A stretch of DNA of 14,802 bases from Halothiobacillus neapolitanus (lineage in GTDB: Bacteria > Pseudomonadota > Gammaproteobacteria > Halothiobacillales > Halothiobacillaceae). Made by a program: the position numbers and the translations under genes. Where the stretch lies: positions 1 to 14,802 of the forward strand of contig DYMR01000024.1 of NCBI GenBank assembly GCA_020721485.1, given 5' to 3'. This document shows, one piece after another, positions 7,235-14,802 of this stretch (the stretch's first letter is position 1; every line of letters begins with the position of its first letter). The notes under the pieces were generated by a model that did no database searches, was not told the origin of the DNA, and saw only the letters and a list, made by a program, of their open reading frames with translations.

Positions 7235-8488
7235 TCAACGAATCTGCAATACCGAATCGCTCGCGGTTTTATCCACCTGAATCGCCTGCGCATTCGCTTG
7301 GAAATTGCGTTGCGCGGTAATCAAATTCACCAATTCCTGCGTGATATTCACATTCGATTGCTCTAACGCACCGCCCTGAATCGAGCCGAAAGTCCCCGAA
7401 CCGGGCTGCCCGACATTTGGCGTACCGGAATCAACCGTTTCAATCCACGAGTTATTGCCGACTTGCTTCAACGATTGCGGCGCGCTGAAATTCACCAAGG
7501 CCACCGCTCCTAAAGAAATCGACTGGCCATTGGAATAACTGGCTTGAATCAAGCCATTACTGCCGACAGAAATTCCCGTTAATTGCCCGGTGGTATTCCC
7601 GTTTTGCGCCTGCGCCGCCATATTGAACGGCGCATTATATTGCGTGGTATCCGGCTGAGTCGTTACCGCGATATTCAATGCGGCAGCCCCCGTTCCGAGG
7701 CTGGCCGCCGTGGCGGTAAAGGCAAACGGCGCGGGCGCGGTCGGCAATTGTCCATTGGCATCAAAGGTCAGCGTAGAAGGCCCTTGAATCGGGGTTTGCG
7801 TATCCAGTTGGTAATACACATTCCATTCATTCGGGTTGGTGCTTTTCACATAATAACTGGTGAGCGTGTGGGTATTGCCCAACGAGTCATACACCTGCTG
7901 CGAATTGGCCTGAGTATAACTGGCCGGGTCTGGTGTGGCCTGAGTCGGGTCGAAGGCGACAGTCGGTGCCGTCGCGCTGGCAGGCAAGTTGAATGACTGC
8001 GATACCGTGGTGGTGGCCTGAGGCGCGCCCGCCGCCACGGGTAGTTGAATCGGTGCGGCACTGGCCAATGAAGTAGATTTCAGCGTGCCGTTGGTATTCA
8101 CCGGCAATGCTTTCAGAAACTGCCCTTGGGCATTCACGATAAATCCGTCTTTATTCACCCCCAAGGCACCCGCCCGAGAATAAACCGATTGCTGGCTATC
8201 CAACGACGGCTGAAACGCGAAAAACCCTTGGCCGGAAATTGCCAAATCCAGCGAGTTATTCGTGAATTGCAGGCTGCCTTGGGTGAATTGTTGTTGCACC
8301 GCCTCGGTCAACACCCCTTGGCCGGTCGCGGTTTTACTGTTGCCGTAGGCGCTCACCGCGTAAATATCCCCAAATTGCGCTCGCGAGCTTTTAAATCCCG
8401 TTGAGTTGGCGTTGGCGATGTTGTTACTGGTGACATCCAGATCTTTTTGCGCGGCGTTAATGCCGGTAATCGAAGTATTAAATGACAT
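7235..8488 (-). CDS. flgE: Flagellar hook protein FlgE
   Basis: FlgE polymerises outside the cell into the curved hook that joins the rod to the filament. The product is 417 residues (Salmonella 403). The N-terminal rod/hook signature is clear: MSFNTSITGINAAQKDLDVTSNNIANANSTGFK, followed by AISGQGFF. The middle (about residues 100-340) is Ser/Thr/Ala-rich and variable, as expected for surface hook domains. The C-terminus has the conserved helical motif LVNLITAQRNFQANAQAIQ. There are no cysteines, which is usual for axial proteins. The ATG is preceded by a strong AAGGAG at 8497-8502 with 8-nt spacing, suiting an abundantly made structural protein. It lies 41 bp after flgD and is the last gene of the cluster; flgF does not follow. 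Confidence 0.96.
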   Translation of the reverse strand: MSFNTSITGINAAQKDLDVTSNNIANANSTGFKSSRAQFGDIYAVSAYGNSKTATGQGVLTEAVQQQFTQGSLQFTNNSLDLAISGQGFFAFQPSLDSQQSVYSRAGALGVNKDGFIVNAQGQFLKALPVNTNGTLKSTSLASAAPIQLPVAAGAPQATTTVSQSFNLPASATAPTVAFDPTQATPDPASYTQANSQQVYDSLGNTHTLTSYYVKSTNPNEWNVYYQLDTQTPIQGPSTLTFDANGQLPTAPAPFAFTATAASLGTGAAALNIAVTTQPDTTQYNAPFNMAAQAQNGNTTGQLTGISVGSNGLIQASYSNGQSISLGAVALVNFSAPQSLKQVGNNSWIETVDSGTPNVGQPGSGTFGSIQGGALEQSNVNITQELVNLITAQRNFQANAQAIQVDKTASDSVLQIR

Positions 8489-8496
8489 TTGCGATT

Positions 8497-8502
8497 CTCC
8501 TT
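8497..8502 (-). promoter_or_regulatory. Strong ribosome binding site of flgE
   Basis: AAGGAG on the minus strand lies 8 nt before the flgE ATG. It is the best Shine-Dalgarno sequence in the window apart from the GGAGGA sites of flgB and flgC, and it fixes the flgE start. Confidence 0.8.
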
Positions 8503-8529
8503 TGGGCTTTTACATTCACCACACGGGGT

Positions 8530-9273
8530 TTACCCGATAATTTCGACCACATCACTGAGTTGCGCGGCGGGCAAACCGCCATCGAGATTGAGCTGCGGCC
8601 CATTGCTCGTCACCCCCACGCTTTGAATCACGGCACCCACATAGGTTTGCGCCGCCTGCCCTTTGCCATCGACCGTCGCATTGGCGCTGAACGAATAAGT
8701 ACCGGCCGGTGCCGGGCCGCCATCCGGCATTTTTCCGTCCCATGAAAAGGTGGGACGGGCATTGCCGGTGGTCGGCACACTCAAAGTTTTAACCACTTGA
8801 CCCGCGCTGTTGGTGATGTTGACCGACACGCTCGTCGCCCCGGTCGGCACATCCACCGCGCCAATCATGCCGGAGGCTTGCGTCGAGCCATCGCTCGCCT
8901 GCGTGTTGTACAGATAGCCTGTGCTGCCTTTCACAATCGCGGCCTTACCGACCAGCGAAGCGGCCTGCATCACCTGATTCGCTTGCAGGGTCGATTGAAA
9001 CCCGCTGACGGTCGTGTTGAGCTGATTAATCCCTTCCAACGAGCTGAACTGCGCCAGTTGCGCCACCATTTGGCTGTTGTCCATGGGATTGGTCGGATCT
9101 TGGTTTTGTAGCTGCGTGGTGAGCAGCGTCATAAAACTGTCCATATTCAACGACTGCGCGCCACCGCCGGTGGTGCTGCTGGCACTCGAACCGGCGGTGC
9201 TGCCCGTGTTGCCGATTGCGATGCCCAAACTGGCATACGGATTCGTGTTGTTCGTGACTGGCGGAGTGCTCAT
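8530..9273 (-). CDS. flgD: Hook-cap (hook assembly scaffold) protein FlgD
   Basis: FlgD forms a temporary cap at the growing hook tip that inserts FlgE subunits and is later replaced by FlgK. The product is 247 residues, within the family range. Residues about 42-86 hold the conserved N-terminal segment (DSFMTLLTTQLQNQDPTNPMDNSQMVAQLAQFSSLEG). This is followed by a linker and a C-terminal Ig/tudor-like region with FSWDGKMPDGGPAPAGTYSFSA, the FlgD/FlgD-Ig hallmark, ending SDVVEIIG. Residues 1-40 are a Ser/Thr/Gly-rich disordered leader. GAGG lies 9 nt before the ATG. The gene sits between flgC (57-bp gap) and flgE (41-bp gap). Confidence 0.95.
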   Translation of the reverse strand: MSTPPVTNNTNPYASLGIAIGNTGSTAGSSASSTTGGGAQSLNMDSFMTLLTTQLQNQDPTNPMDNSQMVAQLAQFSSLEGINQLNTTVSGFQSTLQANQVMQAASLVGKAAIVKGSTGYLYNTQASDGSTQASGMIGAVDVPTGATSVSVNITNSAGQVVKTLSVPTTGNARPTFSWDGKMPDGGPAPAGTYSFSANATVDGKGQAAQTYVGAVIQSVGVTSNGPQLNLDGGLPAAQLSDVVEIIG

Positions 9274-9330
9274 GGGAAATTACCTCAGGCGTTCAAGAGT
9301 GGACATTCAATTTCAGAAGACTGCTGCACA

Positions 9331-9732
9331 TCATTGGCCGAGTTGCAGCGTGCGGAGCGCCAAGTTTTTGGCGGTATCCATCATCTGCACATTGGTTTGA
9401 TACGCCCGAGAGGCCGACAACATATTGACCATCTCCTCTACCGGATTCACATTCGAGCCATACACATAGCCGTTTTTATCCGCCAGCGGATTGCCGGGCT
9501 GATACATCGCCGGATTCGGTGCGTTACTTTGCGTCACCCCCACCGTGGCCACGCCCACGCCCCCGTTTTGCTCCAACACCTGAGCAAATACCGGCTCGCG
9601 CGCCTTATAGGCTTGATCGGGCGAGCTGGCGACCGCCTCCGCGTTCGCCATGTTCGATGCCGTCGCGTTCAAGCGCAGCGTTTGTGCCGCCATCGCCGAA
9701 CCCGACACCCCAAAAATTGTGAACAATCCCAT
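9331..9732 (-). CDS. flgC: Flagellar basal-body proximal rod protein FlgC
   Basis: FlgC is one of the proximal rod subunits that cross the periplasm; it is exported by the flagellar type III system. From the ATG at 9730-9732 it is 133 residues (Salmonella 134). The N-terminus MGLFTIFGVSGSAMAAQTLRLNATASNMANAE is the rod-family coiled-coil signature. YQPGNPLADKNGYV is the characteristic FlgC middle motif, and the C-terminus is MLSASRAYQTNVQMMDTAKNLALRTLQLGQ. The start is decided by GGAGGA 7 nt upstream; an in-frame ATG at 9766-9768 would add twelve residues not found in the family. An 84-bp gap separates it from flgB. Confidence 0.96.
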   Translation of the reverse strand: MGLFTIFGVSGSAMAAQTLRLNATASNMANAEAVASSPDQAYKAREPVFAQVLEQNGGVGVATVGVTQSNAPNPAMYQPGNPLADKNGYVYGSNVNPVEEMVNMLSASRAYQTNVQMMDTAKNLALRTLQLGQ

Positions 9733-9816
9733 CACATTCCTCCCACACGCCACGCATTGGGCACGCATTGCTGAGCCGGTTTACTGCCCGTTTTTTCGAC
9801 CGCTTTATAGGCCGTT

Positions 9817-10221
9817 TTATTGGCCGGTCAGTGCCGAATTAATACTCTTGATTCGGCTGTTCAAAAAACTCAAGGTGGTTTGATACGCCACCGCATTTTC
9901 GGTAAAGCGCACCCGCTCGCGCTCCATATCCACCGTATTGCCATCGAGCGCGGGCTGATCGGGAATGCGGTACAGCGTTTGCGCGCCGTTCGCCGCATCC
10001 CCCGCCGTACTGAACTGCCGCGCATCCGATCGCTGCAAAGAAAGCGCCCCGCCGCCGCCCGCCACCGGCCCCGCCGCCGCACGCAACGCATCCTGAAACG
10101 ACACATCCCGTGCCTTATAACCCGGCGTATCGGCATTGGCGATGTTGGACGACAACACCCCCATCCGCTCCGACTGATAGCCCAAAGCCAGGCCATGAAT
10201 GCCGAAAATTTGGTCGGTCAT
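9817..10221 (-). CDS. flgB: Flagellar basal-body rod protein FlgB
   Basis: FlgB is the rod subunit nearest the MS ring and export gate. From the ATG at 10219-10221 the product is 134 residues (Salmonella 138). The N-terminus MTDQIFGIHGLALGYQSERMGVLSSNIANADTPGYKARDV carries the family signature ANADTPGYKARD at residues 29-39. The C-terminus (VAYQTTLSFLNSRIKSINSALTG) is the matching heptad helix. GGAGGA lies 7 nt before this ATG; an alternative start eight codons upstream would place the ribosome site inside the gene and is not supported. It is the first gene of flgBCDE, with a sigma-54-like promoter about 86 bp upstream. Confidence 0.95.
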   Translation of the reverse strand: MTDQIFGIHGLALGYQSERMGVLSSNIANADTPGYKARDVSFQDALRAAAGPVAGGGGALSLQRSDARQFSTAGDAANGAQTLYRIPDQPALDGNTVDMERERVRFTENAVAYQTTLSFLNSRIKSINSALTGQ

Positions 10222-10471
10222 CACCGATCCTCCCCGCACGACCATCGCGCGCTGCCGCTGATTGCTGAACCCGTTGCGCTATCGCAAGAGCTGTCTCGTA
10301 AGCATTAGCGATAACCGTGCCAAGTGTTCCGCCTCTGAATAAAAATCGAATCCCCGAAACCGTCGCAGAACCCAGCAACAACCCTGCCATCGGCCAGGCC
10401 GACTCAATCCACGCCCCCAACCGCCGGTTTTTTTCGTACACTGACCGTCCGTTTCCTCGTGATGCACCGCA
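10222..10471. other. Divergent intergenic region, flgB / CNNM gene
   Basis: These 250 bp separate flgB (minus) from the CNNM gene (plus). The only site I can support is the sigma-54 promoter at 10307-10323. I see no convincing -35/-10 pair for the plus-strand gene; TACACT at 10437-10442 has no good -35 partner. Confidence 0.6.
10307..10323 (-). promoter_or_regulatory. Sigma-54 (RpoN) promoter for flgBCDE
   Basis: Read on the minus strand the site is TTGGCACGGTTATCGCT. It matches the RpoN consensus TGGCACG-N4-TTGCW with one change in the -12 box (TCGC for TTGC). The invariant GG and GC doublets are separated by exactly 10 bp. It lies about 86 bp upstream of the flgB ATG and points at it. RpoN control of early basal-body operons, with a FleQ-like activator, is known in polar-flagellate gammaproteobacteria. 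Confidence 0.75.
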
Positions 10472-11737
10472 TTGAACGACATCAGCCTAGGCTTGCTGCT
10501 TACCCTTCTCGTGCTGCTGATTGCGCTTTCCGCGTTTTTCTCCAGCTCAGAAACCGCCCTAATCTCCCTGAACCGCTACCGCCTGCGCCACTTAGCGCAG
10601 CGCGGCCATCGCGGCGCGCAGCGGGCGCAAAAATTACTCGAACGCCCCGATCAACTGCTCGGCATGATTCTGTTTGGCAACACATTTGCCAATATTTTGG
10701 TCTCCTCGCTCGCCACCATCATCGGCCTGCGCTTGTTCGGCGACAGTGGGTTAGCCATCGCCACCGGCGTGCTGACTTTTCTGTTGCTGATCTTTGGCGA
10801 AGTCGCGCCGAAAAGCGCCGCCGCCGTCATTCCAGAGCGCTTCGCCTGGCCGGCGGCTTGGGTGTACAGCTTGGCACTACCGGTGATTTCGCCGTTTGTG
10901 CGGCTGATCGGCTGGCTGGCGCACCTCACGCTGCGGCCGTTTGGCATTGATCCGCGCAAAAAAGTCGTCCACGGGCTGTCGGCGGCCGAACTGCAAACCC
11001 TCTTGCGCGAATCGAGCCATTTGCCGGAGCAATACCAAAATTTGCTGCTTTCCGTGCTGAACCTCGAACAAGGGCAAGTTGAGGATGTGATGATTCCTCG
11101 GGCGGATATTTTCGGGATCGATCTCGACGAACCCTGGGAATCGGTACTCGAACAGATCAAAGCCGCACCGTACAGCCGTTTGCCGGTATTCAAAGGCTCG
11201 GTCGATCACACCATCGGCGTCATCAATGTGCGGCGTTTGTTCGCGCCGATGCTCGACGGCAGCCTCACCGCCAGCCGGTTTAAGCGGCTGCTGCGGGAAC
11301 CTTACTATGTGCCGGAAGGCACCCCGCTTGCCACCCAACTCATTAATTTTCAAAAAGAAAATCGCCGATCTGCGCTGGTGGTCGATGAATACGGCGATGT
11401 GCAGGGCTTTGTGACCCTAGAAGACATCCTCGAAGAAATTGTCGGCAGCTACACCAGCTCACCGGCGGATGAAGAGGACAGCATCCAACAGGAACCCGAT
11501 GGCAGCTTCATTCTGCGCGGCAGCATGCCGCTGCGCGAAATCAATCGCTTGCTCGAACTGGAATTGCCAACCGATGCCGCCAGCACCTTGAACGGCCTGA
11601 TTGTGGAACGGCTGGAAACCCTGCCGACCGTCGGCGCGCAGGTGGAGGAAGAAGGCATCACCCTCACCGTGCTCACCGTTGAAAACCGCGCCGTCGCTAC
11701 CGCTCGGCTGACGATGCCGGCCGTAGACGCCCCGTAA
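10472..11737 (+). CDS. CNNM/CorC-HlyC family membrane protein (DUF21 plus CBS pair), YfjD-like
   Basis: Proteins of this family have a DUF21 membrane domain, two cytosolic CBS modules and a CorC_HlyC domain; they are linked to magnesium or other divalent-cation transport, but the substrate here is unknown. The product is 421 residues, close to E. coli YfjD. Hydrophobic helices cover about residues 5-25, 60-85, 90-110 and 125-150, with the DUF21 motifs SAFFSSSETALISLNRYRL and FGEVAPKSAAAVIPE. The CBS pair runs from VMIPRADIFGID (about residue 205) through SALVVDEYGDVQGFVTLEDILEEIVG (about 300-325). The CorC_HlyC domain follows to about residue 415. The start is TTG: an in-frame stop lies just upstream, and MNDISLGLLLTLLVLLIALSA matches the family N-terminus. 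No Shine-Dalgarno sequence is visible, suggesting modest translation. radA begins 4 bp after its stop. Confidence 0.9.
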   Translation: MNDISLGLLLTLLVLLIALSAFFSSSETALISLNRYRLRHLAQRGHRGAQRAQKLLERPDQLLGMILFGNTFANILVSSLATIIGLRLFGDSGLAIATGVLTFLLLIFGEVAPKSAAAVIPERFAWPAAWVYSLALPVISPFVRLIGWLAHLTLRPFGIDPRKKVVHGLSAAELQTLLRESSHLPEQYQNLLLSVLNLEQGQVEDVMIPRADIFGIDLDEPWESVLEQIKAAPYSRLPVFKGSVDHTIGVINVRRLFAPMLDGSLTASRFKRLLREPYYVPEGTPLATQLINFQKENRRSALVVDEYGDVQGFVTLEDILEEIVGSYTSSPADEEDSIQQEPDGSFILRGSMPLREINRLLELELPTDAASTLNGLIVERLETLPTVGAQVEEEGITLTVLTVENRAVATARLTMPAVDAP

Positions 11738-11741
11738 GCCC

Positions 11742-13130
11742 ATGGCCCGTAGCAAGGAAAAATCTACCTTCGTCTGCCAAGAGTGCGGCGCCGATTTTCC
11801 CAAATGGGGCGGGCGGTGTACCGAATGCGGCGCGTGGAATAGTCTGACCGAAATCCGCCTGCCGACCGGTGCCGCACAGTCCATCAGCGCCGCACCCGCC
11901 AGCGCCAACGGTTACGCGGGCGCACAGGCGCAAGTCACCCTGCTCTCGGAAGTGCGGGTGCAAAATACCCTGCGCGAAAGCACCGGACTGGATGAACTCG
12001 ACCGTGTACTGGGCGGCGGCCTAGTCGATGGGTCCGTCATCTTGATCGGTGGCGATCCGGGCATCGGCAAATCCACCCTGCTGCTGCAAACCGTGCTGCG
12101 GCTGCAAGCGCAGTGGCCCTGCCTGTATGTCACCGGCGAAGAATCCCTGCAACAAGTCGCCCTGCGCGCCCAGCGCATGGAGGCCGATCTCTCCGCCGCC
12201 AGCCAAATCACGCTGATGAGCGAAACCTCGGTAGAAGCGATTCTGGCGCACTGCGCGCGGCAATTGCCTCGGCTGATGGTGGTCGATTCGATCCAAACGC
12301 TGCACACCGAAGGGCTGACCGCTGCCCCCGGCGCCGTGTCGCAACTGCGGGAAGCCACCGCCCAACTGGTGCGCTTTGCCAAACGGCACGCCGTCACCAT
12401 TTTCATCGTCGGCCATGTCACCAAAGAAGGCGCGCTCGCCGGGCCGCGCGTGCTCGAACACATGGTCGATACCGTGTTGTATTTCGAGGGCGATCCGGGC
12501 GCGCGTTACCGCGTCATCCGCGCCGTGAAAAACCGCTTCGGTGCCGCCAACGAAATTGGCGTGTTCGCCATGACCGATCGCGGCCTGAAGCCAGTCAGCA
12601 ACCCCTCCGCCATTTTTTTGTCGCGCCACGAATCGCCGGTGCCGGGCAGCGTGATTACCGTCACCCGCGAAGGCACCCGCCCGCTGCTGATTGAAGTACA
12701 AGCGCTGGTGGCCGAGCATCCCGGCGGCAACGCCAAACGCTTGACGGTCGGGCTGGAGCAGAACCGTCTGGCCATGCTGCTCGCCGTACTGCATCGGCAC
12801 GGCAACATCGCCCTGTACGATCAAGATGTGTTCCTCAATGTGGTGGGCGGCGTGCGCGTGGCAGAAACCGCCGCCGACCTCGCCAGCCTGCTGGCGATTG
12901 TGTCCAGCTTCCGCACCCGCCCCCTGCCGGATGGCCTGATCGTGTTTGGAGAAGTGGGGCTCGCGGGCGAAATTCGCCCCGTCACCGGGGGGCCCGAACG
13001 GCTGCAAGAAGCCGCCAAACACGGCTTCACCCATGCCATCGTCCCCAAGGCCAACCTGCCCGCCCGCCCCATCGCCGGGCTGCAAATCACCCCCATCATG
13101 CACCTCGCCCAAGCGCTCGAACTGCTCTAA
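11742..13130 (+). CDS. radA: DNA repair/branch-migration protein RadA (Sms)
   Basis: RadA is a RecA-like ring ATPase that processes recombination intermediates and extends D-loops with RecA. The product is 462 residues (E. coli 460). The order of parts is complete: an N-terminal C4 zinc finger with Cys12, Cys15, Cys26 and Cys29; Walker A GGDPGIGKS at 103-111 (Lys110); a Walker-B-like LPRLMVVDSIQTL; the RadA-specific KNRFG motif at 263-267; and a C-terminal Lon-protease-like domain ending near HLAQALELL. It starts 4 bp after the upstream CNNM gene stop, with no separate promoter and no clear Shine-Dalgarno sequence, so it is probably co-transcribed and translationally coupled. Confidence 0.97.
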   Translation: MARSKEKSTFVCQECGADFPKWGGRCTECGAWNSLTEIRLPTGAAQSISAAPASANGYAGAQAQVTLLSEVRVQNTLRESTGLDELDRVLGGGLVDGSVILIGGDPGIGKSTLLLQTVLRLQAQWPCLYVTGEESLQQVALRAQRMEADLSAASQITLMSETSVEAILAHCARQLPRLMVVDSIQTLHTEGLTAAPGAVSQLREATAQLVRFAKRHAVTIFIVGHVTKEGALAGPRVLEHMVDTVLYFEGDPGARYRVIRAVKNRFGAANEIGVFAMTDRGLKPVSNPSAIFLSRHESPVPGSVITVTREGTRPLLIEVQALVAEHPGGNAKRLTVGLEQNRLAMLLAVLHRHGNIALYDQDVFLNVVGGVRVAETAADLASLLAIVSSFRTRPLPDGLIVFGEVGLAGEIRPVTGGPERLQEAAKHGFTHAIVPKANLPARPIAGLQITPIMHLAQALELL

Positions 13131-13160
13131 GCGCCAGCGCCTTTCGCCGGAGAAAATTGA

Positions 13161-14738
13161 ATGCCACAGCCGCACTGGACCGACCCATTTGCCCGCAGCG
13201 GCCAGTGGCTGCTCGAACGCCCCTGGGCCATCTTGGCGCTGTACGCGATCTGGATCGGCTGCACCCTCAATCTGCGCGCCCTGTTCGTGCCGGACGAAGG
13301 TCGCTATGTCAGCGTCGCCCTCGCCATGCTGCACAGCGGCGACTGGCTCGTACCGCGACAAGACGGCTTACCGTTCTTTCACAAACCCCCGCTGTTTTAT
13401 TGGATCACCGCCAGCAGCCTGAAACTATTCGGCATCCACGAATGGGCCGCGCGCATGGCGCCCTTCCTCGCCAGCCTCAGCATCGCAAGCACCCTATTCT
13501 GGTTCTTGAATCACCACGCCAGCCGCCGCGCAGCGGGATTGGCCGTGCTGTTACTCGCCTCGTTTCCGCTGTTTTTCGCCGCCAGCCAATTCGCCAGTAT
13601 GGACACCCTCGTCGGCTCGCTCATCGCCATCACCATCTTATTGTTGGCACACGCCAGCGAACGGTTAGCGGCGGGGCAACGCGCCGGTTTCGTCCTGATT
13701 TTGGCCTACGCCACCGCCGGCCTCGGCATGATGACCAAAGGCATGATCGGCTTTGTCCTGCCCGGCATGGTGATTGTATTTTGGATACTCTGGCAGCGTC
13801 GCTACCGACAACTGTATCAACTCATTTCCCTGCCCGGCCTACTGGTATTCTCAGCCATCGTCCTGCCTTGGTTTTTACTCATGGAACGGGAATTCCCCGG
13901 ATTCCTGTATTACACCTTCATTTACCAACAATTTGACCGATACCTAGACAGCACATTCAATAACCCACAACCCATCTACTATTATGTCATGGTGTTATTT
14001 GGTGGATTATTACCCTGGTCACTGGCCGCCGTACTGGGAAGTTTCTCTCGAAACGCACGCGGCCTATTTAATCAGGCAGCACCCGCCCAGTTCAGAAACT
14101 TGGGTTTGATTTGGATTCTGAGCATCCTGACCTTCTTTTCCATCCCCACCTCAAAATTAATCGGCTACATACTGCCGACCGTGCCCGCACTCGCCGTCCT
14201 CGGCGCCTTATGGCTAGACAACGCGCTCAGTCATGCCGCCCGGCCTGCGCGCTGGCGCAGTAGCATGGTTGTGAGCACCGTCTTAGGCGCCGCCTTGGGT
14301 CTGTCTGCCGTTTTTATTTTTCATCACATTGATAAAAAATCACACAAAGGAATTACCGAACAAGTGCAACCCCTGATTCAAAAGGACGCCCGCGTGGTGT
14401 TCTATAACTACTACTACTTCAGCGTTCCGTTTTACCTGAATCGACCGCAACCCATTCAAGTCACCGGCGAATGGAATAACCCAGCACTGTTCAAAACCGA
14501 TGGCGCCAATACCGAGCTATACACCTCAGGAAAATTCGACCCGACGCGCGCGCAAGAGATTTTGATTTCCACCCAAAAATTAGAACAAGAGGCGCAAGCC
14601 GCCGAACAAGGCAAAGCCGCGCCCGTGTGGGTATTCATCCACACGAATGAAGTAAAAAATCTCGCCCTATTCGCCGGGAAAAACCCCGTGGCCACCGATC
14701 CACGCACCGCCATTTACTGCTTTGGCTGCGGTCACTGA
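13161..14738 (+). CDS. ArnT-like GT-C membrane glycosyltransferase (PMT/GT83 type)
   Basis: This multi-pass protein of 525 residues belongs to the ArnT/PMT family, which moves a sugar from an undecaprenyl- or dolichyl-phosphate carrier to lipid A, glycans or protein on the periplasmic side. It has the family's first-loop acidic motif VPDEGRY (Asp45, Glu46), the GDWLVPRQDGLPFFHKPPLFYW segment (about 60-81) and around ten or more hydrophobic helices up to about residue 400. A soluble C-terminal domain of about 125 residues follows, containing VVFYNYYYFSVPFYLNRPQPIQV. E. coli ArnT is 550 residues. I do not use the name arnT because donor and acceptor cannot be read here and no other arn genes are present. 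GGAG at 13149-13152 precedes the ATG with 8-nt spacing. It follows radA by 30 bp. The 3' half uses more AT-rich codons than the 5' part. Confidence 0.88.
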   Translation: MPQPHWTDPFARSGQWLLERPWAILALYAIWIGCTLNLRALFVPDEGRYVSVALAMLHSGDWLVPRQDGLPFFHKPPLFYWITASSLKLFGIHEWAARMAPFLASLSIASTLFWFLNHHASRRAAGLAVLLLASFPLFFAASQFASMDTLVGSLIAITILLLAHASERLAAGQRAGFVLILAYATAGLGMMTKGMIGFVLPGMVIVFWILWQRRYRQLYQLISLPGLLVFSAIVLPWFLLMEREFPGFLYYTFIYQQFDRYLDSTFNNPQPIYYYVMVLFGGLLPWSLAAVLGSFSRNARGLFNQAAPAQFRNLGLIWILSILTFFSIPTSKLIGYILPTVPALAVLGALWLDNALSHAARPARWRSSMVVSTVLGAALGLSAVFIFHHIDKKSHKGITEQVQPLIQKDARVVFYNYYYFSVPFYLNRPQPIQVTGEWNNPALFKTDGANTELYTSGKFDPTRAQEILISTQKLEQEAQAAEQGKAAPVWVFIHTNEVKNLALFAGKNPVATDPRTAIYCFGCGH

Positions 14739-14743
14739 AAATC

Positions 14744-14802
14744 TCAAGCCTCCGCGCGGGCAAATGCCCAATGGCGGCTGGCGAAAAAGCTGCCCACCGC
14801 GA
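14744..14802 (-). CDS. Possible 3' tail of a convergent gene (partial)
   Basis: On the minus strand a frame open from the right edge ends at a TGA at 14744-14746 and encodes AVGSFFASRHWAFARAEA before the stop. It would be a C-terminus convergent with the glycosyltransferase, only 5 bp apart. It is too short to assign a family, and chance openness over 19 codons in GC-rich DNA is likely enough that this stays tentative. No terminator is visible between the two genes. Confidence 0.3.
   Translation of the reverse strand, partial: AVGSFFASRHWAFARAEA

Noticed and set aside
10414..10442. Sigma-70 promoter for the CNNM gene
   Set aside because: TACACT could be a -10 box, but no -35-like hexamer lies 16-18 bp upstream.
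12021..13361. 446-codon minus-strand frame opposite radA
   Set aside because: The plus strand encodes a complete RadA with all motifs. The antisense product has no coherent domains and crosses the radA/glycosyltransferase boundary.

Overview
The window reads as chromosomal DNA from a GC-rich, motile Gram-negative proteobacterium. It carries the outer-membrane assembly pair TamA/TamB, topoisomerase IV subunit ParE, and rod/hook flagellar genes behind a sigma-54-type promoter. That combination fits a gammaproteobacterium best, but genus and species cannot be fixed from the sequence alone. Nearly all of the window is tightly packed housekeeping genes. I see no insertion sequence, prophage, CRISPR array, tRNA or rRNA.

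Layout: (1) 1-6030, minus strand: parE -> tamA -> tamB. The genes abut or overlap, and tamA and tamB are joined by a TGATG stop/start overlap. tamB runs off the left edge. (2) 6171-7034, plus strand: a CnoX/YbbN-type thioredoxin-TPR co-chaperone, ending at a perfect palindromic bidirectional terminator. (3) 7235-10221, minus strand: flgB-flgC-flgD-flgE, transcribed from a near-consensus RpoN promoter at 10307-10323 and ending at flgE without flgF. (4) 10472-14738, plus strand: a CNNM/CorC-HlyC membrane protein, radA and an ArnT-like GT-C glycosyltransferase, closely spaced. A possible convergent gene tail lies at the right edge.

The most unusual signal is inside tamB. A tandem array of nine C/G-palindrome units (about 192-513) is read straight through in the tamB frame. 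It inserts a Pro/Gly/Ser-rich linker between two stretches of otherwise normal TamB beta-repeat sequence. Unit spacings are 32, 33 and 34 bp, so three units make a 99-bp (33-codon) higher-order repeat that keeps the frame. A single copy of the same element, 39 of 43 positions identical to the first unit and its flank, sits in the cnoX/flgE intergenic gap. The array therefore looks like a dispersed palindromic element that entered an essential-looking envelope gene and expanded there under frame selection.

Functionally the window covers outer-membrane protein export (TamAB), chromosome decatenation (ParE), proteostasis under oxidative stress (CnoX), the proximal rod and hook (FlgB, FlgC, FlgD, FlgE), divalent-cation or membrane homeostasis (CNNM), recombination intermediate processing (RadA) and probable envelope glycan or lipid A decoration (ArnT-like).
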